Numbered from the stretch's first letter, positions 1-14,364 are shown. The stretch: 64,000 nucleotides of DNA from Nocardia shimofusensis NBRC 100134 (GCF_001613125.1 NZ_BDBT01000011.1:1-64000); one strand, 5' to 3'. The notes: generated by a model from the sequence alone, not told the origin. Made by a program: numbers and translations.

Positions 1-1774
<1,774 letters not shown>

Positions 1775-1788
1775 AGCTCACCGGACGA

Positions 1789-3015
1789 TCATGCGGACGA
1801 CGCGGAATCGAGCGGGTACGAAGGCAATTCGTAGACGTCGGTTCCGCTCATCATCCTGATCATCACCGGTCGCAGCGGCCGCGAGACCATCAGCCGGGTC
1901 ACGGCGCGGGTGAGCATCGAGCCGATCCTGGTGGTGGGCAGCATCATCGACAGGCCGCCACCGGGCAGTTCCTTCGCCTTCTCCAGGAACGGCGTCACCC
2001 CGGCCTCGTAGCGGGCCAGCGCCCCGACCGGATCGGCCGGATCGGCGGCGAGCTCTCCCGCGAGCAGGTATGCGCCGACCATGGCCATGGCGGTGCCCAT
2101 ACCTGTCATGGGCGAACCGCAGTAGCCCGCGTCACCGAGCAGGGCCACCCGCCCAGCCGACAGGTGCGGCATGTCGATTCGGGCCAGCTCGTCGAAATAG
2201 AAGTCCGGCGCATCGGCCATCGCGTCGAGGATGTGCGGAGTCAGCCAGCCCGCCTCGGCCAGCATCCGCCGGATGAGCCGTTGCTGGGCTCCGACATCGC
2301 GGCGCAGTGCCGGATCGGCGTCGACACGCAGCATGACGATCGCCTTGGACGTGGCGGGGTCGGCGTCGGGGCGGATGCCCACGGCGGCCCGCGGCACCAT
2401 GCGCATCGCCATCCATCCCGGCTCGACTCCGGCCGGGGTCGGCACGGTGAAGTAGGACGTGTATCCGCCGAGATAGGTGGAGAACCGCTCTTCCGGGCCG
2501 AAGACGAGCCGCCGCATCGCCGAGTGGACACCGTCGGCACCGACGACCAGATCGAAGCGCTCGACGCCGCCCGAGGCGAAGGCGACCTCCACGCCGTCCT
2601 CGTCCTGCGTCAGCGCCTCGACCCACTCGCCATACCGGTAGTCCAGCGCACCGCCCGCCTCGGCCAGCGCATCCAGCAGCACCTGATTCAGGTCGCCCCG
2701 GGTGATCTCGATATCGGCGACCGGCCCCTTGCCGTCGAACATCTCCGCGGGCATGCGCACGTACGCGTGCCCGGTCCGGTCCACGTAGGTCATGCCGCGC
2801 TCGTCCAGCTGCCGTGCCCGGATGCCCGGCATCAGCCCCATCCGCTCCGCCACCTCCCGGCTCGGTCCCCGCAGGTCGACCGCCTGCCCACCGGGTCGTG
2901 GGCCACTCGCCCGTTCCACAACTGTGGCGCGGATGCCGGCCCGGACCAGTGGCAACGCCACGGCATTGCCCGCGATGCCGCCACCACAGACCAGAACGTG
3001 GAGTTCGGTACTCAT
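1789..3015 (-). CDS. FAD-dependent aromatic-type monooxygenase (UbiH/TetX-like)
   Basis: A 408-residue class A flavoprotein monooxygenase. The N-terminal dinucleotide fold shows GGGIAGNAVA at 11-20 followed by the acidic end of strand two (VVER). The second FAD/NAD motif is DLVVGADGVHSAMRR, and the ribityl-binding GD motif is VALLGDAGYCGSP. There is no membrane segment. Such enzymes hydroxylate small aromatic or polyketide-like substrates, and some inactivate tetracyclines or rifampicin; the sequence does not show which substrate applies. The gene is divergent from a TetR repressor and shares with it a 99-bp intergenic region full of inverted repeats, so it is very probably the repressor's target. 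Confidence 0.88.
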   Translation of the reverse strand: MSTELHVLVCGGGIAGNAVALPLVRAGIRATVVERASGPRPGGQAVDLRGPSREVAERMGLMPGIRARQLDERGMTYVDRTGHAYVRMPAEMFDGKGPVADIEITRGDLNQVLLDALAEAGGALDYRYGEWVEALTQDEDGVEVAFASGGVERFDLVVGADGVHSAMRRLVFGPEERFSTYLGGYTSYFTVPTPAGVEPGWMAMRMVPRAAVGIRPDADPATSKAIVMLRVDADPALRRDVGAQQRLIRRMLAEAGWLTPHILDAMADAPDFYFDELARIDMPHLSAGRVALLGDAGYCGSPMTGMGTAMAMVGAYLLAGELAADPADPVGALARYEAGVTPFLEKAKELPGGGLSMMLPTTRIGSMLTRAVTRLMVSRPLRPVMIRMMSGTDVYELPSYPLDSASSA

Positions 3016-3030
3016 GGGCTCACCTCTCCT

Positions 3031-3103
3031 AGAACGAATGTCTCAGACATTTGTCTAACAGAGGGTCGCACGGATGTCTAGAACAAATGTCTAAGACGCT
3101 GTT
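3031..3103. promoter_or_regulatory. TetR-type operators between the monooxygenase and its regulator
   Basis: The centre of the divergent intergenic region carries a perfect inverted repeat, AATGTCT-C-AGACATT, at 3037-3051. It extends imperfectly to a 21-mer. A second, less symmetric copy at about 3083-3103 repeats ACAAATGTCT followed by AAGAC, and extra ATGTCTA half-sites lie between them. Such a repeated palindrome next to a tetR gene is the standard layout for an autoregulated repressor that also controls its divergent neighbour. Confidence 0.8.
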
Positions 3104-3114
3104 AGGCTGCGCGC

Positions 3115-3687
3115 ATGGGAAACCGAGAGGACCTGCTGGAGGGAGCTCGCAAAGCGATTCTCGAGCGCGGGCTGGCCAAGGTCACCGCGCGCGATATCGC
3201 GACGGCGGCCGGGGTCAGCCTGGCCGCCATCGGCTATCACTTCGGGTCGAAGGACCGCTTGGTCACCGAGGCGCTCACCGAAGGTGTCGGCAGCGGCATC
3301 GGCGACCGCATGGAGTCGGCGATCCGCGATGCGGGCAATGACCTGCCGCTACGGGAAACGGTGGGGAAGACCTGGGACGAGATGGTCGCCATCCTGCGCG
3401 ACCACCGCGAGGACATGATGCTGAGCCTGGAGAACCTGGTACGCGTCGCCCGCTCGGAGGAGTCGGGGCAGTACATGGCCGACGCGTCCGAGCACGCGTA
3501 CGACGACCTGGCCGCCGCTCTGCGCGAGACCCACCCCGATCTCTCGGCGGAGCAGGCCCGCGCCCTGGCGAAGCTGTTGTTCACCCTGTTCCAGGGGATC
3601 GCGATGCTCTGGCTGGCGGCGCCGACCGCCGACCTGCTCGACGGCGACGAGCTGGCTCTCGCCGTCGACGCGCTGAAGAATCGCTGA
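3115..3687 (+). CDS. TetR/AcrR family transcriptional repressor
   Basis: A 190-residue one-domain regulator with an N-terminal TetR DNA-binding helix bundle. The helix-turn-helix is recognisable as TARDIATAAGVSLAAIGYHF, around residues 24-43, followed by GSKDRLVTEAL. The C-terminal two thirds form the helical ligand-binding and dimer domain, whose ligand cannot be predicted. The divergent monooxygenase and shared palindromes suggest that it represses both genes until a substrate or related compound binds. The next gene downstream is convergent, 9 bp away. Confidence 0.92.
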   Translation: MGNREDLLEGARKAILERGLAKVTARDIATAAGVSLAAIGYHFGSKDRLVTEALTEGVGSGIGDRMESAIRDAGNDLPLRETVGKTWDEMVAILRDHREDMMLSLENLVRVARSEESGQYMADASEHAYDDLAAALRETHPDLSAEQARALAKLLFTLFQGIAMLWLAAPTADLLDGDELALAVDALKNR

Positions 3688-3696
3688 ACGGACGGT

Positions 3697-4167
3697 TCAG
3701 GCACCCACCGGCGCGGACTGCGCGCGGGCCTTCTCGACATCGTCGCTCTTGCGCCCGGCGAGCATGCGACCGATGCCGATACCGGCGAGCCCGGGGACGA
3801 AGATCAGCAGGAGGAAGAACGCCGAGCACGCGGTCGACTCGAACAGCAGGCCGTTGTCCCCGAGGTCGAAGCCGGGCAGGAAGTCCAGCAGCCAGCAGAC
3901 CACGCTACTTCCTATGCCACCGAGGGCGCCGGCCTGCAACCAGCGGATCGTGAGATCGGACCCGCGCTCGGGATCCGGATGGGCTTCGCGGTCGCGGCGC
4001 CCGTCGAGCGCACCCCAGGCCACCACGGCGCCGAGCAGGACGACCAGGCACAGCAGCCGGAACCACACACCGTGCGTCGGCCAGTTCGCCATAGCGAATC
4101 CGAGCGCCACGCGCAGCGCGACGACCAGCGCGCCGAGCAGCAGCCCGCGCACGATCCAAGCATTCAT
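3697..4167 (-). CDS. Small four-helix membrane protein (B-4DMT type)
   Basis: About 156 residues with four hydrophobic segments: residues 4-24 starting at VRGLLLGALVV, then LLCLVVLLGAVVAWGAL, GIGSSVVCWLLDFL, and CSAFFLLLIFVPGLAGIGIG. A polar loop between helices two and three carries GRRDREAHPDPERG. This layout matches what is annotated in Nocardia and mycobacteria as B-4DMT family transporter; transport has not been shown by anything visible here. I chose the ATG at 4167 (MNAWIVRG) over an upstream ATG at 4191, because family members begin with this sequence. Confidence 0.7.
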   Translation of the reverse strand: MNAWIVRGLLLGALVVALRVALGFAMANWPTHGVWFRLLCLVVLLGAVVAWGALDGRRDREAHPDPERGSDLTIRWLQAGALGGIGSSVVCWLLDFLPGFDLGDNGLLFESTACSAFFLLLIFVPGLAGIGIGRMLAGRKSDDVEKARAQSAPVGA

Positions 4168-4232
4168 GGTCAACACCATAACCGCCATCACCCCGGCGCA
4201 TAAATAGAACCGGTGTCAGAAATGTGGGAATT

Positions 4233-5075
4233 TCACGAGGTCAGCGCGGCAGCCATCGCCGCCTTCGGCGCAGGCTGCCCGGTGAACTGCTCGACCTGGC
4301 CGAATGCCTGGTTCAGCAGCATGCGCAGGCCGCCCACGACGGTGTGCCCGGCGGCCTCGACAGCGATGGCCAGCGGTGTCGGCCACGGGTTGTAGATGGC
4401 GTCGAGGATCACCGGCGCGCGCGCGACCGCCCCTGCGATCAGCGCACCCGCCTCGGCGGGGATCGTACTGACCACGGCGTCGGCCTGCGCACAGGCCGGA
4501 CCGATCTCCTCGGAATCGAAGGCGGTGAAGGAGACCGCCATGTCCAGCCGCTCGGCGAGTTCCAGCGCCGAGTACGCCCGTCCGGAATCGCGGGCGACCA
4601 CGGTCACCGAGCGCGCGCCGAGCTCGCGCAGTGCGAGCAGCGCGGGTCGCGCGGTGCCACCCGCGCCCAGCACCACACCCGCTTCGACCGTGCGCACTCC
4701 GCCCTCGCGCAGGGCGCCGAGCACACCGTCGACATCGGTGCAGTCGGCTCGCCATCCGGCGGCGGTGCGCACCAGAGTGTTCGCCGAGCCCACCAGTACC
4801 GCGCGCTCGGTGCGCTCGTCGGCGTGGGCCAGCGCGGCCTCCTTGCCCGGCATGGTCACCGACAGCCCGACCCACTCCGGGCCGAGACCGTCGACCAGGG
4901 CGGGCAACTGCGCGGCGTCGCACTCGATGCGCTCGTAGGTCCAGTCCAGTCCGAGCGCCCGATACGCCGCCAGGTGCAACTGCGGCGACCGGGAATGCGC
5001 GATCGGCTTGCCGAGCACCGCGGCCCGGCGCGGGCCCGCGTTCGACGGCTCAACGGCCACTGTCGAGGATTCCAC
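4233..5075 (-). CDS. aroE: Shikimate dehydrogenase
   Basis: NADP-dependent reduction of 3-dehydroshikimate to shikimate, the fourth step of the pathway. In the 280-residue protein the substrate-binding GKPIAHSRSPQLH is at 22-34, the catalytic lysine is K78 in SVTMPGK, SANTLV follows near 97-102, the catalytic aspartate is D114 in CTDVDG, and the nucleotide-binding VLGAGGTARPA lies near 140. Last gene of the minus-strand run alaS-ruvX-mltG-aroE. The GTG at 5075 overlaps mltG by 26 bp; an alternative GTG at 5060 would overlap by 11 bp. Both keep the catalytic domain intact. Confidence 0.95.
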   Translation of the reverse strand: MESSTVAVEPSNAGPRRAAVLGKPIAHSRSPQLHLAAYRALGLDWTYERIECDAAQLPALVDGLGPEWVGLSVTMPGKEAALAHADERTERAVLVGSANTLVRTAAGWRADCTDVDGVLGALREGGVRTVEAGVVLGAGGTARPALLALRELGARSVTVVARDSGRAYSALELAERLDMAVSFTAFDSEEIGPACAQADAVVSTIPAEAGALIAGAVARAPVILDAIYNPWPTPLAIAVEAAGHTVVGGLRMLLNQAFGQVEQFTGQPAPKAAMAAALTS

Positions 5076-6792
5076 TGTCGAGCGCCTGATCGATATTGCT
5101 CAGGTGCTGGGAGTAGCTGTCGGTGAACAGCGTCGTGCCCTTCATGTCGATGGTCACGAAGTACAGCCAGTTGCCCTGCTCCGGCGATTCCATGGCGCGC
5201 AGCGCGTTCAGCGACGGCGCCGAAATGGGATTCGCGGGCAGCCCGGACATGGCGTAGGTGTTCCACGGCGTGACCCGCGCACGGTCGGCGTCGGTGGTGG
5301 CCACCTCGGTGGTGTCGAGCGAGTAGTTGACCGTCGAGTCGAACTGCAGCGCCTGCCCGATCTCCAGCCGGTTGACGATCACGCGGGCCACCTTGCCCAT
5401 GTCCTGCGGCAGCGCTTCCCGCTCCACCAGCGAGGCGGCGATCAGCGTCTCGTAGGGGCTCAGGCCGGTGTTCGCGCCCGACTCCAGCAGTCCGGTGGAC
5501 TCGTAACTCGCGGCGCTGGAGGTGATCAGCTCGCGCAGAATCGCCCGCGCGTCGCCGCTCGGATCGAAATCCCAGGTGCCCGCAGCGATCAGTCCCTCGA
5601 GCTGCCTGCGCTGGTCCGGCGCGGACCGGACCTCGGCTTCGGCCCAGCTCGGCACCCCGAGCGCGGCGAGATCATCGCTCGCGCCCGCGGCGTCGAGTTC
5701 CTCGTAGGTCACGCACTTGGCGGCCGCGCCCTCGCCGACGCAACTGGCGGCGGCGATCTTGGTGTAGATGCCTTCCTTGCGGGCGCCGGTGTTCACGTCG
5801 GTCTGATCGTGCAGCTGTCGGCCCTCGGAGATGACCATGTTGCCGACCCGCGCCTCCGGACTGAGCAACGCGGTCACCGCGTCGACGGCCGGGCTCTGGC
5901 TCGGGATCTGGTAGTAGCCGGGATGAATGGCGTTCATGCCCTCGTTCTGCACGGCGGCTTCGTAGAACGCCTCGGAGCTGGCGACGACACCCTTGTCGTA
6001 CATCTCCTGCGAGATCTGGGTGGCGGTGTCGCCCGACTCGACCCGCACGACCACCACGGGACCGGCCGGTCCGGCGAAATCCGCGGGTGGGGTGTAGCCA
6101 CCGGTCAGTTTCATGACCCCGTAGGTGCCCACGCCGCCGAGCAACAGCACCGCGAGCGCGATCAGCATCCAGCGAGTGTGCTTGCGACGGCCGTCGTCGC
6201 CGGCCGAACGCTTCGAACTCGGGCGACGGCGGGCGGCCTGCGGCGAGCGCGCGGCCCGGTCGGAACGCGCGGCCCCCGCGGCCTTTCTCGGACGCGCGGC
6301 GGGCGCGCCGCGCTCGGCTCCCCGGGTGCGACCGGCCGGACGCGAACGAGGGGCGGGCCTGCTCCGACTCGCCCGCGCGGTCTCCGTCCCGACCTCGTCG
6401 TCATCGAGGACCTCGTCGTCGAGGCCGTCGCGATCGGGCTCGTCGTAGGCGACATCGGGCTCGTCGTAGGCGGGCTGGTCGACGCGAGGAGCATGCTTCC
6501 CGCGGCTGCGCGCGACCTCCGCGTAGGCGGGGTCGTCGTCGGCGTAGCGCGGGATGACGGCGGTGTCGTAATCGTCTTCGTAGCCGCCACGGTCGCCGTA
6601 GCCACCGGGTGCGCCGTGCACCCCGGATTCGCCGTAGCCCGGCTCGTCGAAGCCGTCGTGGTCGCCCCACGAGTCGTCGAACTCACCGCGATCGTCCTCG
6701 TCGCGCTCCCACGCCGCATCGTCGCGCCGGTAGCGGCGCCCCGCCTCCCGCTGCCGGAAGGCTTCCTCGGCTCGCGCCCATCGATCCGTCAT
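5050..6792 (-). CDS. mltG: Endolytic murein transglycosylase
   Basis: A membrane-anchored lytic transglycosylase thought to cut nascent glycan strands and set their length. The 580-residue protein has an unusual cytoplasmic N-terminus of about 200 residues. It is acidic and Asp/Tyr/Gly-rich first, then strongly basic ([16 protein letters not shown]). One transmembrane helix follows ([18 protein letters not shown], about 209-226). The extracellular YceG/MltG domain ends with the catalytic motif [11 protein letters not shown] and the conserved [20 protein letters not shown] and YFVTID. The ATG at 6792 overlaps the ruvX stop (ATGA), which decides the start. Confidence 0.93.
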   Translation of the reverse strand: MTDRWARAEEAFRQREAGRRYRRDDAAWERDEDDRGEFDDSWGDHDGFDEPGYGESGVHGAPGGYGDRGGYEDDYDTAVIPRYADDDPAYAEVARSRGKHAPRVDQPAYDEPDVAYDEPDRDGLDDEVLDDDEVGTETARASRSRPAPRSRPAGRTRGAERGAPAARPRKAAGAARSDRAARSPQAARRRPSSKRSAGDDGRRKHTRWMLIALAVLLLGGVGTYGVMKLTGGYTPPADFAGPAGPVVVVRVESGDTATQISQEMYDKGVVASSEAFYEAAVQNEGMNAIHPGYYQIPSQSPAVDAVTALLSPEARVGNMVISEGRQLHDQTDVNTGARKEGIYTKIAAASCVGEGAAAKCVTYEELDAAGASDDLAALGVPSWAEAEVRSAPDQRRQLEGLIAAGTWDFDPSGDARAILRELITSSAASYESTGLLESGANTGLSPYETLIAASLVEREALPQDMGKVARVIVNRLEIGQALQFDSTVNYSLDTTEVATTDADRARVTPWNTYAMSGLPANPISAPSLNALRAMESPEQGNWLYFVTIDMKGTTLFTDSYSQHLSNIDQALDSGILDSGR

Positions 6793-7318
6793 GCATCGTC
6801 TCCGGACGACGCGTCCCCGACCGACCTCAACACCGCACTCCGTTCGTCCAACCATCCTTGCAGGATCGATACGGCCGCCGCCTGATCGATAACCTGCCGC
6901 TGGCCACGTGCGCGAACTCCGCTGTCTCGCAATGCACGTGCAGCAGACACCGTAGTCAAACGTTCGTCGGAAAGGCGTATCGCCACGTCGGGCATTTCGG
7001 ATCGCAATCTTTCAGCGAACGCGATGGCCATCGTGGCGGAGGTCCCCTTCTCCCCGCGCAACGTCCGCGGCAGGCCCACGACGACCTCCACAGCCTCGTA
7101 CTCCCGCACAATCTCGGCAATTCTCACGATGTCGGACGAGACGGCACCGCGCACGGTTTTCTTCGCGCGCGGCACCGTCTCCACCGGGGTCGCGAGGATG
7201 CCGTCGGGGTCACTCGAGGCGACGCCGATCCGGACACTGCCGACATCGATGCCGATGCGTCTGCCCCGCCCGGGGTCGGTCGCGGGGTCGGGTCGATCGG
7301 AGCGCTCCTGCTCGCGCA

Positions 7319-7319
<1 letters not shown>
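6789..7319 (-). CDS. ruvX: Putative pre-16S rRNA nuclease (YqgF/RuvX)
   Basis: A 176-residue RNase H-fold protein. YqgF family members process the 5' end of 16S rRNA; the name ruvX reflects an older Holliday-junction proposal. Visible family motifs are [15 protein letters not shown] with the first metal aspartate (D25), [26 protein letters not shown], and the final acidic cluster [13 protein letters not shown]. The ATG overlaps the alaS stop by one base, and its stop overlaps the mltG start, so the three genes are translationally coupled. Confidence 0.94.
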
Positions 7320-9985
<2,666 letters not shown>

Positions 9986-10050
9986 AGCTATCGAGCCTAC
10001 CGGGGCCGCGCACCCGATTTTTCAGCGCCCGGCACGCCCGGGGACGCGCG

Positions 10051-11406
10051 TCAGCGCCCGCGAACGATGCGGCGCAACTTCTCCACGCGCGAACCGATCT
10101 CGCGCTCGTAGCCGTGATCGGTCGGCCGATAGTAGTTCGCGCCGACGATCTCGTCGGGCGGATATTGCTGCGCCAGCACCCCGTCCGGATCGTCGTGCGG
10201 GTACTTGTAGCCCTGTGCGTTGCCCAGCTTCGCCGCGCCCGCGTAATGACCGTCGCGCAGGTGCGCGGGGACCGCGCCCGCCTTGCCGGCGGAGATATCG
10301 GCCATGGCCGCGGACAGCGCCGCCGGGACCGCACCGGACTTCGGGGCCGTCGCCAGGTGGATGGTCGCGTGGGTGAGCGTCAGCTGCGCTTCGGGCATCC
10401 CGATTAGCTGCACCACATGCGCGGCGGCGACCGCGGTCTGCAGCGCGGTCGGGTCGGCCATTCCGATGTCCTCGCTCGCCGAGATGACCAAGCGGCGCGC
10501 GACGAAACGCGGGTCCTCCCCCGCGCTCAGCATCCGAGCCAGGTAGTGCAGCGCGGCGTCGACGTCGGAGCCGCGGATGGATTTGATGAACGCGCTGACC
10601 ACGTCGTAGTGCTGGTCCCCCGCGCGGTCGTAGCGCACGGCGGCCCGGTCCACGCTGGCCTCGACCAGTGCCAGATCCACCACGCCGTCCGCCGAGGACT
10701 CCGCCGAGGCCTCCAGCGCGGTCAGCGCGCGCCTTGCGTCCCCGCCGGCGATCCGCACGATGTGATCCAGCGCTTCGCCGGTCGCCTCGTACGCGCCGCC
10801 GAATCCGCGCGAGTCGGCCAGTGCGCGCTCGAGCACCACCCGGATGTCGGCATCGGTCAACGAGCGCAGTTGCAGGACCAGCGAGCGCGACAGCAGCGGG
10901 GACACCACCGAGAACGACGGGTTCTCGGTGGTCGCGCCGACCAGGAGCACGATCCGGTTCTCCACCGCGGCCAGCAGCGCGTCCTGCTGGGTCTTGGAGA
11001 ACCGGTGCACCTCGTCGATGAACAGCACGGTCCGCTCGCCCGCGGTCAGCCGCCTGCGGGCGAGATCGATCACCGCGCGCACCTCCTTCACCCCGGCAGA
11101 AAGCGCGGACAACGCCTCGAACCGGCGGCCGGTGGCCTGGGAGATCAGCGCGGCCAGCGTCGTCTTCCCGGTGCCGGGCGGACCGTAGAGCAACACCGAA
11201 GCCGCGCCCGACCCCTCGATGAGACGACGCAGCGGCGAACCCGGTCCGAGCAGATGCTGCTGACCGACGACTTCCTCGAGCGAGCGCGGCCGCATCCGCA
11301 CCGCCAGCGGCGCCTGGTCGCCGGGGCCACGGAAATCGACGCCCGCGCTGTCGTGGCCTGCCTCCGGCAGCGCCGCACCCGGCACATCGAAAAGCCCGTC
11401 GCTCAT
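10051..11406 (-). CDS. rarA: Replication-associated recombination protein A (AAA+ ATPase)
   Basis: A 451-residue RarA/MgsA AAA+ ATPase, related to clamp loaders and acting at stalled forks. The N-terminus has [17 protein letters not shown], Walker [10 protein letters not shown] near residue 78, Walker [11 protein letters not shown], sensor GATTENPSF and a SRSLVLQL arginine-finger region. The C-terminal tetramerisation part includes [16 protein letters not shown] and [10 protein letters not shown]. An open frame extends upstream to 11703, but [10 protein letters not shown] at 11406 fits the family start and keeps the upstream part, antisense to phoD, out of the gene. Confidence 0.95.
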   Translation of the reverse strand: MSDGLFDVPGAALPEAGHDSAGVDFRGPGDQAPLAVRMRPRSLEEVVGQQHLLGPGSPLRRLIEGSGAASVLLYGPPGTGKTTLAALISQATGRRFEALSALSAGVKEVRAVIDLARRRLTAGERTVLFIDEVHRFSKTQQDALLAAVENRIVLLVGATTENPSFSVVSPLLSRSLVLQLRSLTDADIRVVLERALADSRGFGGAYEATGEALDHIVRIAGGDARRALTALEASAESSADGVVDLALVEASVDRAAVRYDRAGDQHYDVVSAFIKSIRGSDVDAALHYLARMLSAGEDPRFVARRLVISASEDIGMADPTALQTAVAAAHVVQLIGMPEAQLTLTHATIHLATAPKSGAVPAALSAAMADISAGKAGAVPAHLRDGHYAGAAKLGNAQGYKYPHDDPDGVLAQQYPPDEIVGANYYRPTDHGYEREIGSRVEKLRRIVRGR

Positions 11407-11509
11407 GTTTTCGACCGTACCGCCGCGCGCCGACACGGCGTTTCCCCGCCCGAGCCCGGCCCGATTTGCGAGGGCCGCCCGGATGGGCTGGGATCGTCGC
11501 GTGGCCGTG

Positions 11510-13135
11510 ATGGATTCGATCGCCCGACGCACTCTGCTCAAGGGCGGTGCGGCCGCCTGCGCCGTGACCGCCGTGACCGCTGTGGCCGCGGCGCCGCGTG
11601 CGCGTGCCTCCGGCACGGTCTTCCGGCACGGCGTCGCCTCCGGCGACCCGCTGCCGACCGGTGTGATCATCTGGACTCGAGTCACCGTCTCCGACGACGC
11701 CACGCCCGGTTCCGGAGAGGGCGAACCCGCGGCCGTCTATTGGGCGGTCGCCCGCGACGAGGAATTCACGCAGGTAGTCGCCTCCGGCGCGGTCGTCACC
11801 TCCGCCGACACCGATCACACCGTGAAGGTCGATGTCTCCGGTCTGGCGCCTGGCCAGGACTATGTCTACCGCTTCACCGCCTTCGGCCAGCACTCCGCCG
11901 CCGGCCGCACCCGCACGGCGCCTGCCGCGAACTCCTCCCCCGACCGGCTTCGTTTCGGCGTGGTGTCCTGCGCGAACTGGGAGGCCGGAGCCTTCGGCGC
12001 CTACCGCAGGCTGGCCGAACGTGGTGATCTCGACGCTGTGGTCCACCTCGGCGACTACCTCTACGAGTACGCCCACGGCGAATACGGCACCGGACTGCGC
12101 ACGCACGATCCCGTCCACGAGATCGTCACCCTGTCCGACTACCGGACCAGGCACGGCCAATACAAGACCGATCCCGACCTGATGGCTCTGCACGAGCGCG
12201 TGCCGTTCGTCTGCACCTGGGACGACCACGAGTCGGCGGACAACTCCTGGTCGGGCGGCGCCGGCAACCACCAACCTGCCGTCGAGGGCGCCTGGACCGA
12301 CCGTCGCGCCGCTTCGGCGCGCGCCTACCTGGAATGGATGCCGGTGCGGGCGGACAGCGTCGGCGACGAGGTGAAGATCTATCGCCGGCTGCGCTTCGGC
12401 GACCTGGCCGAGCTGTCCATGCTCGACCTTCGCAGCTACCGCGACGAGGAGGTCGTCCCAGGCGCGCAGTGGCGCAGCGTGGACGACCCGGAGCGCACCA
12501 TCACCGGCCACGCACAGTTGGAGTGGCTCACCGCGGGCTTGGTGTCGGCACCGGTGCAATGGAAACTGGTGGGCAATTCGGTGATGATCGCGCCGCTGTT
12601 GTTCCCGCCGTTGGACCCGGCGACCACCCAGGCGATGACCAGCGTCCTCGGCATCCCCCGCGAAGGCGCGCCCGTCAATGCCGACCAATGGGACGGCTAC
12701 ACCGCCGACCGGCGCCGGTTGTTCGAGGCGATCACCGCCGACCAGGTCGACAACGTCGTCTTCCTCACCGGCGACATCCACTCCTCCTGGGCCGCCGACC
12801 TCCCGGTCACCGCCGCCCCGCACGGCCCGAGCGCGGGTACGGAGTTCGTCGTCCCGTCGGTCACCTCGGCGAGCATCGGCGATCTGCTGGCCGCGCCACC
12901 GCGCACCGCCGCCGTGTCGGTGGAGACGGCGATCGCCGCGATCAATCCACACCTGCGCTACGTCGAACTGGAGTCACACGGCTACGGCGTCCTCGATGTC
13001 ACGCGGGAACGAACCCAGATGGACTGGTTCTACCTCGCGAACGTCGCCGACCCCGCCTCGCCTGTGCGCCACGGCGCATCCTTCGCGGTCCCCAGCGGCG
13101 GGCGGGTCGAACCCCGTCCCGCTCCAGTCGGCTGA
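11510..13135 (+). CDS. phoD: Secreted PhoD-type alkaline phosphatase/phosphodiesterase
   Basis: Tat-exported metallophosphatase of the PhoD family, which releases phosphate from phosphomono- and diesters outside the membrane. The start at 11510 gives 541 residues with a twin-arginine signal ([13 protein letters not shown], then an Ala-rich segment and ARAS). An ATG at 11483 would lengthen the n-region. The N-terminal PhoD domain has [20 protein letters not shown]. Metal-site motifs are [26 protein letters not shown] and [13 protein letters not shown]. The extreme C-terminus lies in a 21-bp tandem repeat, described separately. Confidence 0.92.
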   Translation: MDSIARRTLLKGGAAACAVTAVTAVAAAPRARASGTVFRHGVASGDPLPTGVIIWTRVTVSDDATPGSGEGEPAAVYWAVARDEEFTQVVASGAVVTSADTDHTVKVDVSGLAPGQDYVYRFTAFGQHSAAGRTRTAPAANSSPDRLRFGVVSCANWEAGAFGAYRRLAERGDLDAVVHLGDYLYEYAHGEYGTGLRTHDPVHEIVTLSDYRTRHGQYKTDPDLMALHERVPFVCTWDDHESADNSWSGGAGNHQPAVEGAWTDRRAASARAYLEWMPVRADSVGDEVKIYRRLRFGDLAELSMLDLRSYRDEEVVPGAQWRSVDDPERTITGHAQLEWLTAGLVSAPVQWKLVGNSVMIAPLLFPPLDPATTQAMTSVLGIPREGAPVNADQWDGYTADRRRLFEAITADQVDNVVFLTGDIHSSWAADLPVTAAPHGPSAGTEFVVPSVTSASIGDLLAAPPRTAAVSVETAIAAINPHLRYVELESHGYGVLDVTRERTQMDWFYLANVADPASPVRHGASFAVPSGGRVEPRPAPVG

Positions 13136-13183
13136 GCACCTGCTCCGGTCGGCTCGGCACCGGCTCCGGTCGGCTCAGCGCCG
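13121..13183 (+). repeat. Three tandem copies of a 21-bp unit across the phoD stop codon
   Basis: Units begin at 13121, 13142 and 13163 with GCTCC(A/G)GTCGGCT and differ at a few positions. Because 21 is a multiple of three, the frame is kept. The first unit holds the phoD stop (GGC TGA), where units two and three read GGC TCG and GGC TCA. Past the stop the same frame encodes APVGSAP twice. The repeat suggests slippage at the 3' end and a C-terminus that may once have been longer. Confidence 0.85.
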
Positions 13184-13194
13184 AGGAGCGGGAT

Positions 13195-14364
13195 TCACTC
13201 GGCCCAGCGCTCCTCGAGCATCGCGGACACCTCGTCGGCGAAGTCACCGACGAGATCGTCGCCGCTGCACCGGGCATCCTCGGCCAGCGCCGCCCAGCGG
13301 TTGATCAGCGCCGCCGAACGCGGGGTCGACAGCCCGTGCTCGCGCGCGGCCGCGATGCGCGCGTGGTCGGCGGGCAGGAACCAATAGGTGGTCAGCCACA
13401 CCCAGATCAGGCGCGCTTCCAGAATGCGTTCGGCCAGCGCATCGTCGTCGGCCAGCGTCGGGAACACCCCGACCACCTCGGCGCGCCACGCGTCCACCAT
13501 CTGCCTGGCCCGGTCGCGGGAGAGTTCGATATCGCACAGGCACCCGGGAAAGGACACCAGCGCGTAGGCGATGTCGAGCGTCGCGTCGCGGAACCCGCCC
13601 CACTCGTAGTCGAGGAAGCGCGCGCCGTCGTTGTTGATCATGACGTTGTCCGGGCACAGGTCCGACGGACTGAACGCCCGGTACCGGCCGGCGGAGAACA
13701 GCCGGTTGCCGCGCACGATGCGCTCGGCGAACTCGCCGGGCACCTCCAGACCGAGCTCGCGCTGCAGCAGTCGCGGCACTTCCACGACCGACGACTCGGC
13801 CTGCTGCGCGATGCCGTCGCCCCGGTGCACCCCGTTGACCCGGCGCAGCAATGCGACGAAGTCGGCTTCCCGGCCGACGGTCGCGGCGTGCATACGGCCG
13901 AGCGCCTGCGCGAAGGCCATCAGCGCATTGCGGGTGGTCGTCTTGTTGCCCGAGCGCAGCGCCGCGGTCATCCCGGCGTTCTCGCCGAGGTCGGAGAGGA
14001 TCAGCAGGCGGTCGGGCAGGCTGTAGGCGATCAGGTAGGCGCCGGGCCGGTGGTCCCGACCGAGCGAGGTCGTGAACTGGTAGGAGACCGCCTCCCGGAG
14101 GAAGGCCGAGTCGACGCCGGCCACGCCCGGCGCGAGACCGCCGGTCGTGCGTTCCTGCGCCGCGCCCCGGACCTGCTTGACGATCAGCGTTCGCGGTAGG
14201 GAGTAGGAGTTCTCCGCGACACGCACTCGCAGGACGGTGGTCCTGCCACTCCCACTGAGTTCGATCGGATCACTCAGCTTCACCGGAGCACCCATGCGCT
14301 TGGTGAGCAACTGTTGTGCTGCGGATACGACGTCGGCGGCGCGTTCGGCCAATAGTGCGGTCAT
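13195..14364 (-). CDS. APH-like phosphotransferase with altered catalytic loop
   Basis: A 389-residue protein with the aminoglycoside/choline kinase fold. The nucleotide-binding lobe shows IELSGSGRTTVLRVRV and LIVKQVRG, followed by LLILSDLGENAG and LGRMHAATVG. The catalytic loop reads SPSDLCPDNVMI: the aspartate and the following asparagine are present, but the histidine usual in HGD is replaced. The metal motif is RFLDYEWGG. Family members phosphorylate small molecules, and resistance enzymes are only one branch; the lack of a mobile context argues for a housekeeping or unknown substrate. It is divergent from the next membrane-protein gene. Confidence 0.75.
   Translation of the reverse strand: MTALLAERAADVVSAAQQLLTKRMGAPVKLSDPIELSGSGRTTVLRVRVAENSYSLPRTLIVKQVRGAAQERTTGGLAPGVAGVDSAFLREAVSYQFTTSLGRDHRPGAYLIAYSLPDRLLILSDLGENAGMTAALRSGNKTTTRNALMAFAQALGRMHAATVGREADFVALLRRVNGVHRGDGIAQQAESSVVEVPRLLQRELGLEVPGEFAERIVRGNRLFSAGRYRAFSPSDLCPDNVMINNDGARFLDYEWGGFRDATLDIAYALVSFPGCLCDIELSRDRARQMVDAWRAEVVGVFPTLADDDALAERILEARLIWVWLTTYWFLPADHARIAAAREHGLSTPRSAALINRWAALAEDARCSGDDLVGDFADEVSAMLEERWAE

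Noticed and set aside
10022..12952. 976-codon open frame on the minus strand
   Set aside because: It is antisense to phoD and overlaps rarA in another frame; composition is Arg/Gly-rich as expected of a GC-rich shadow frame, and no family motif appears.
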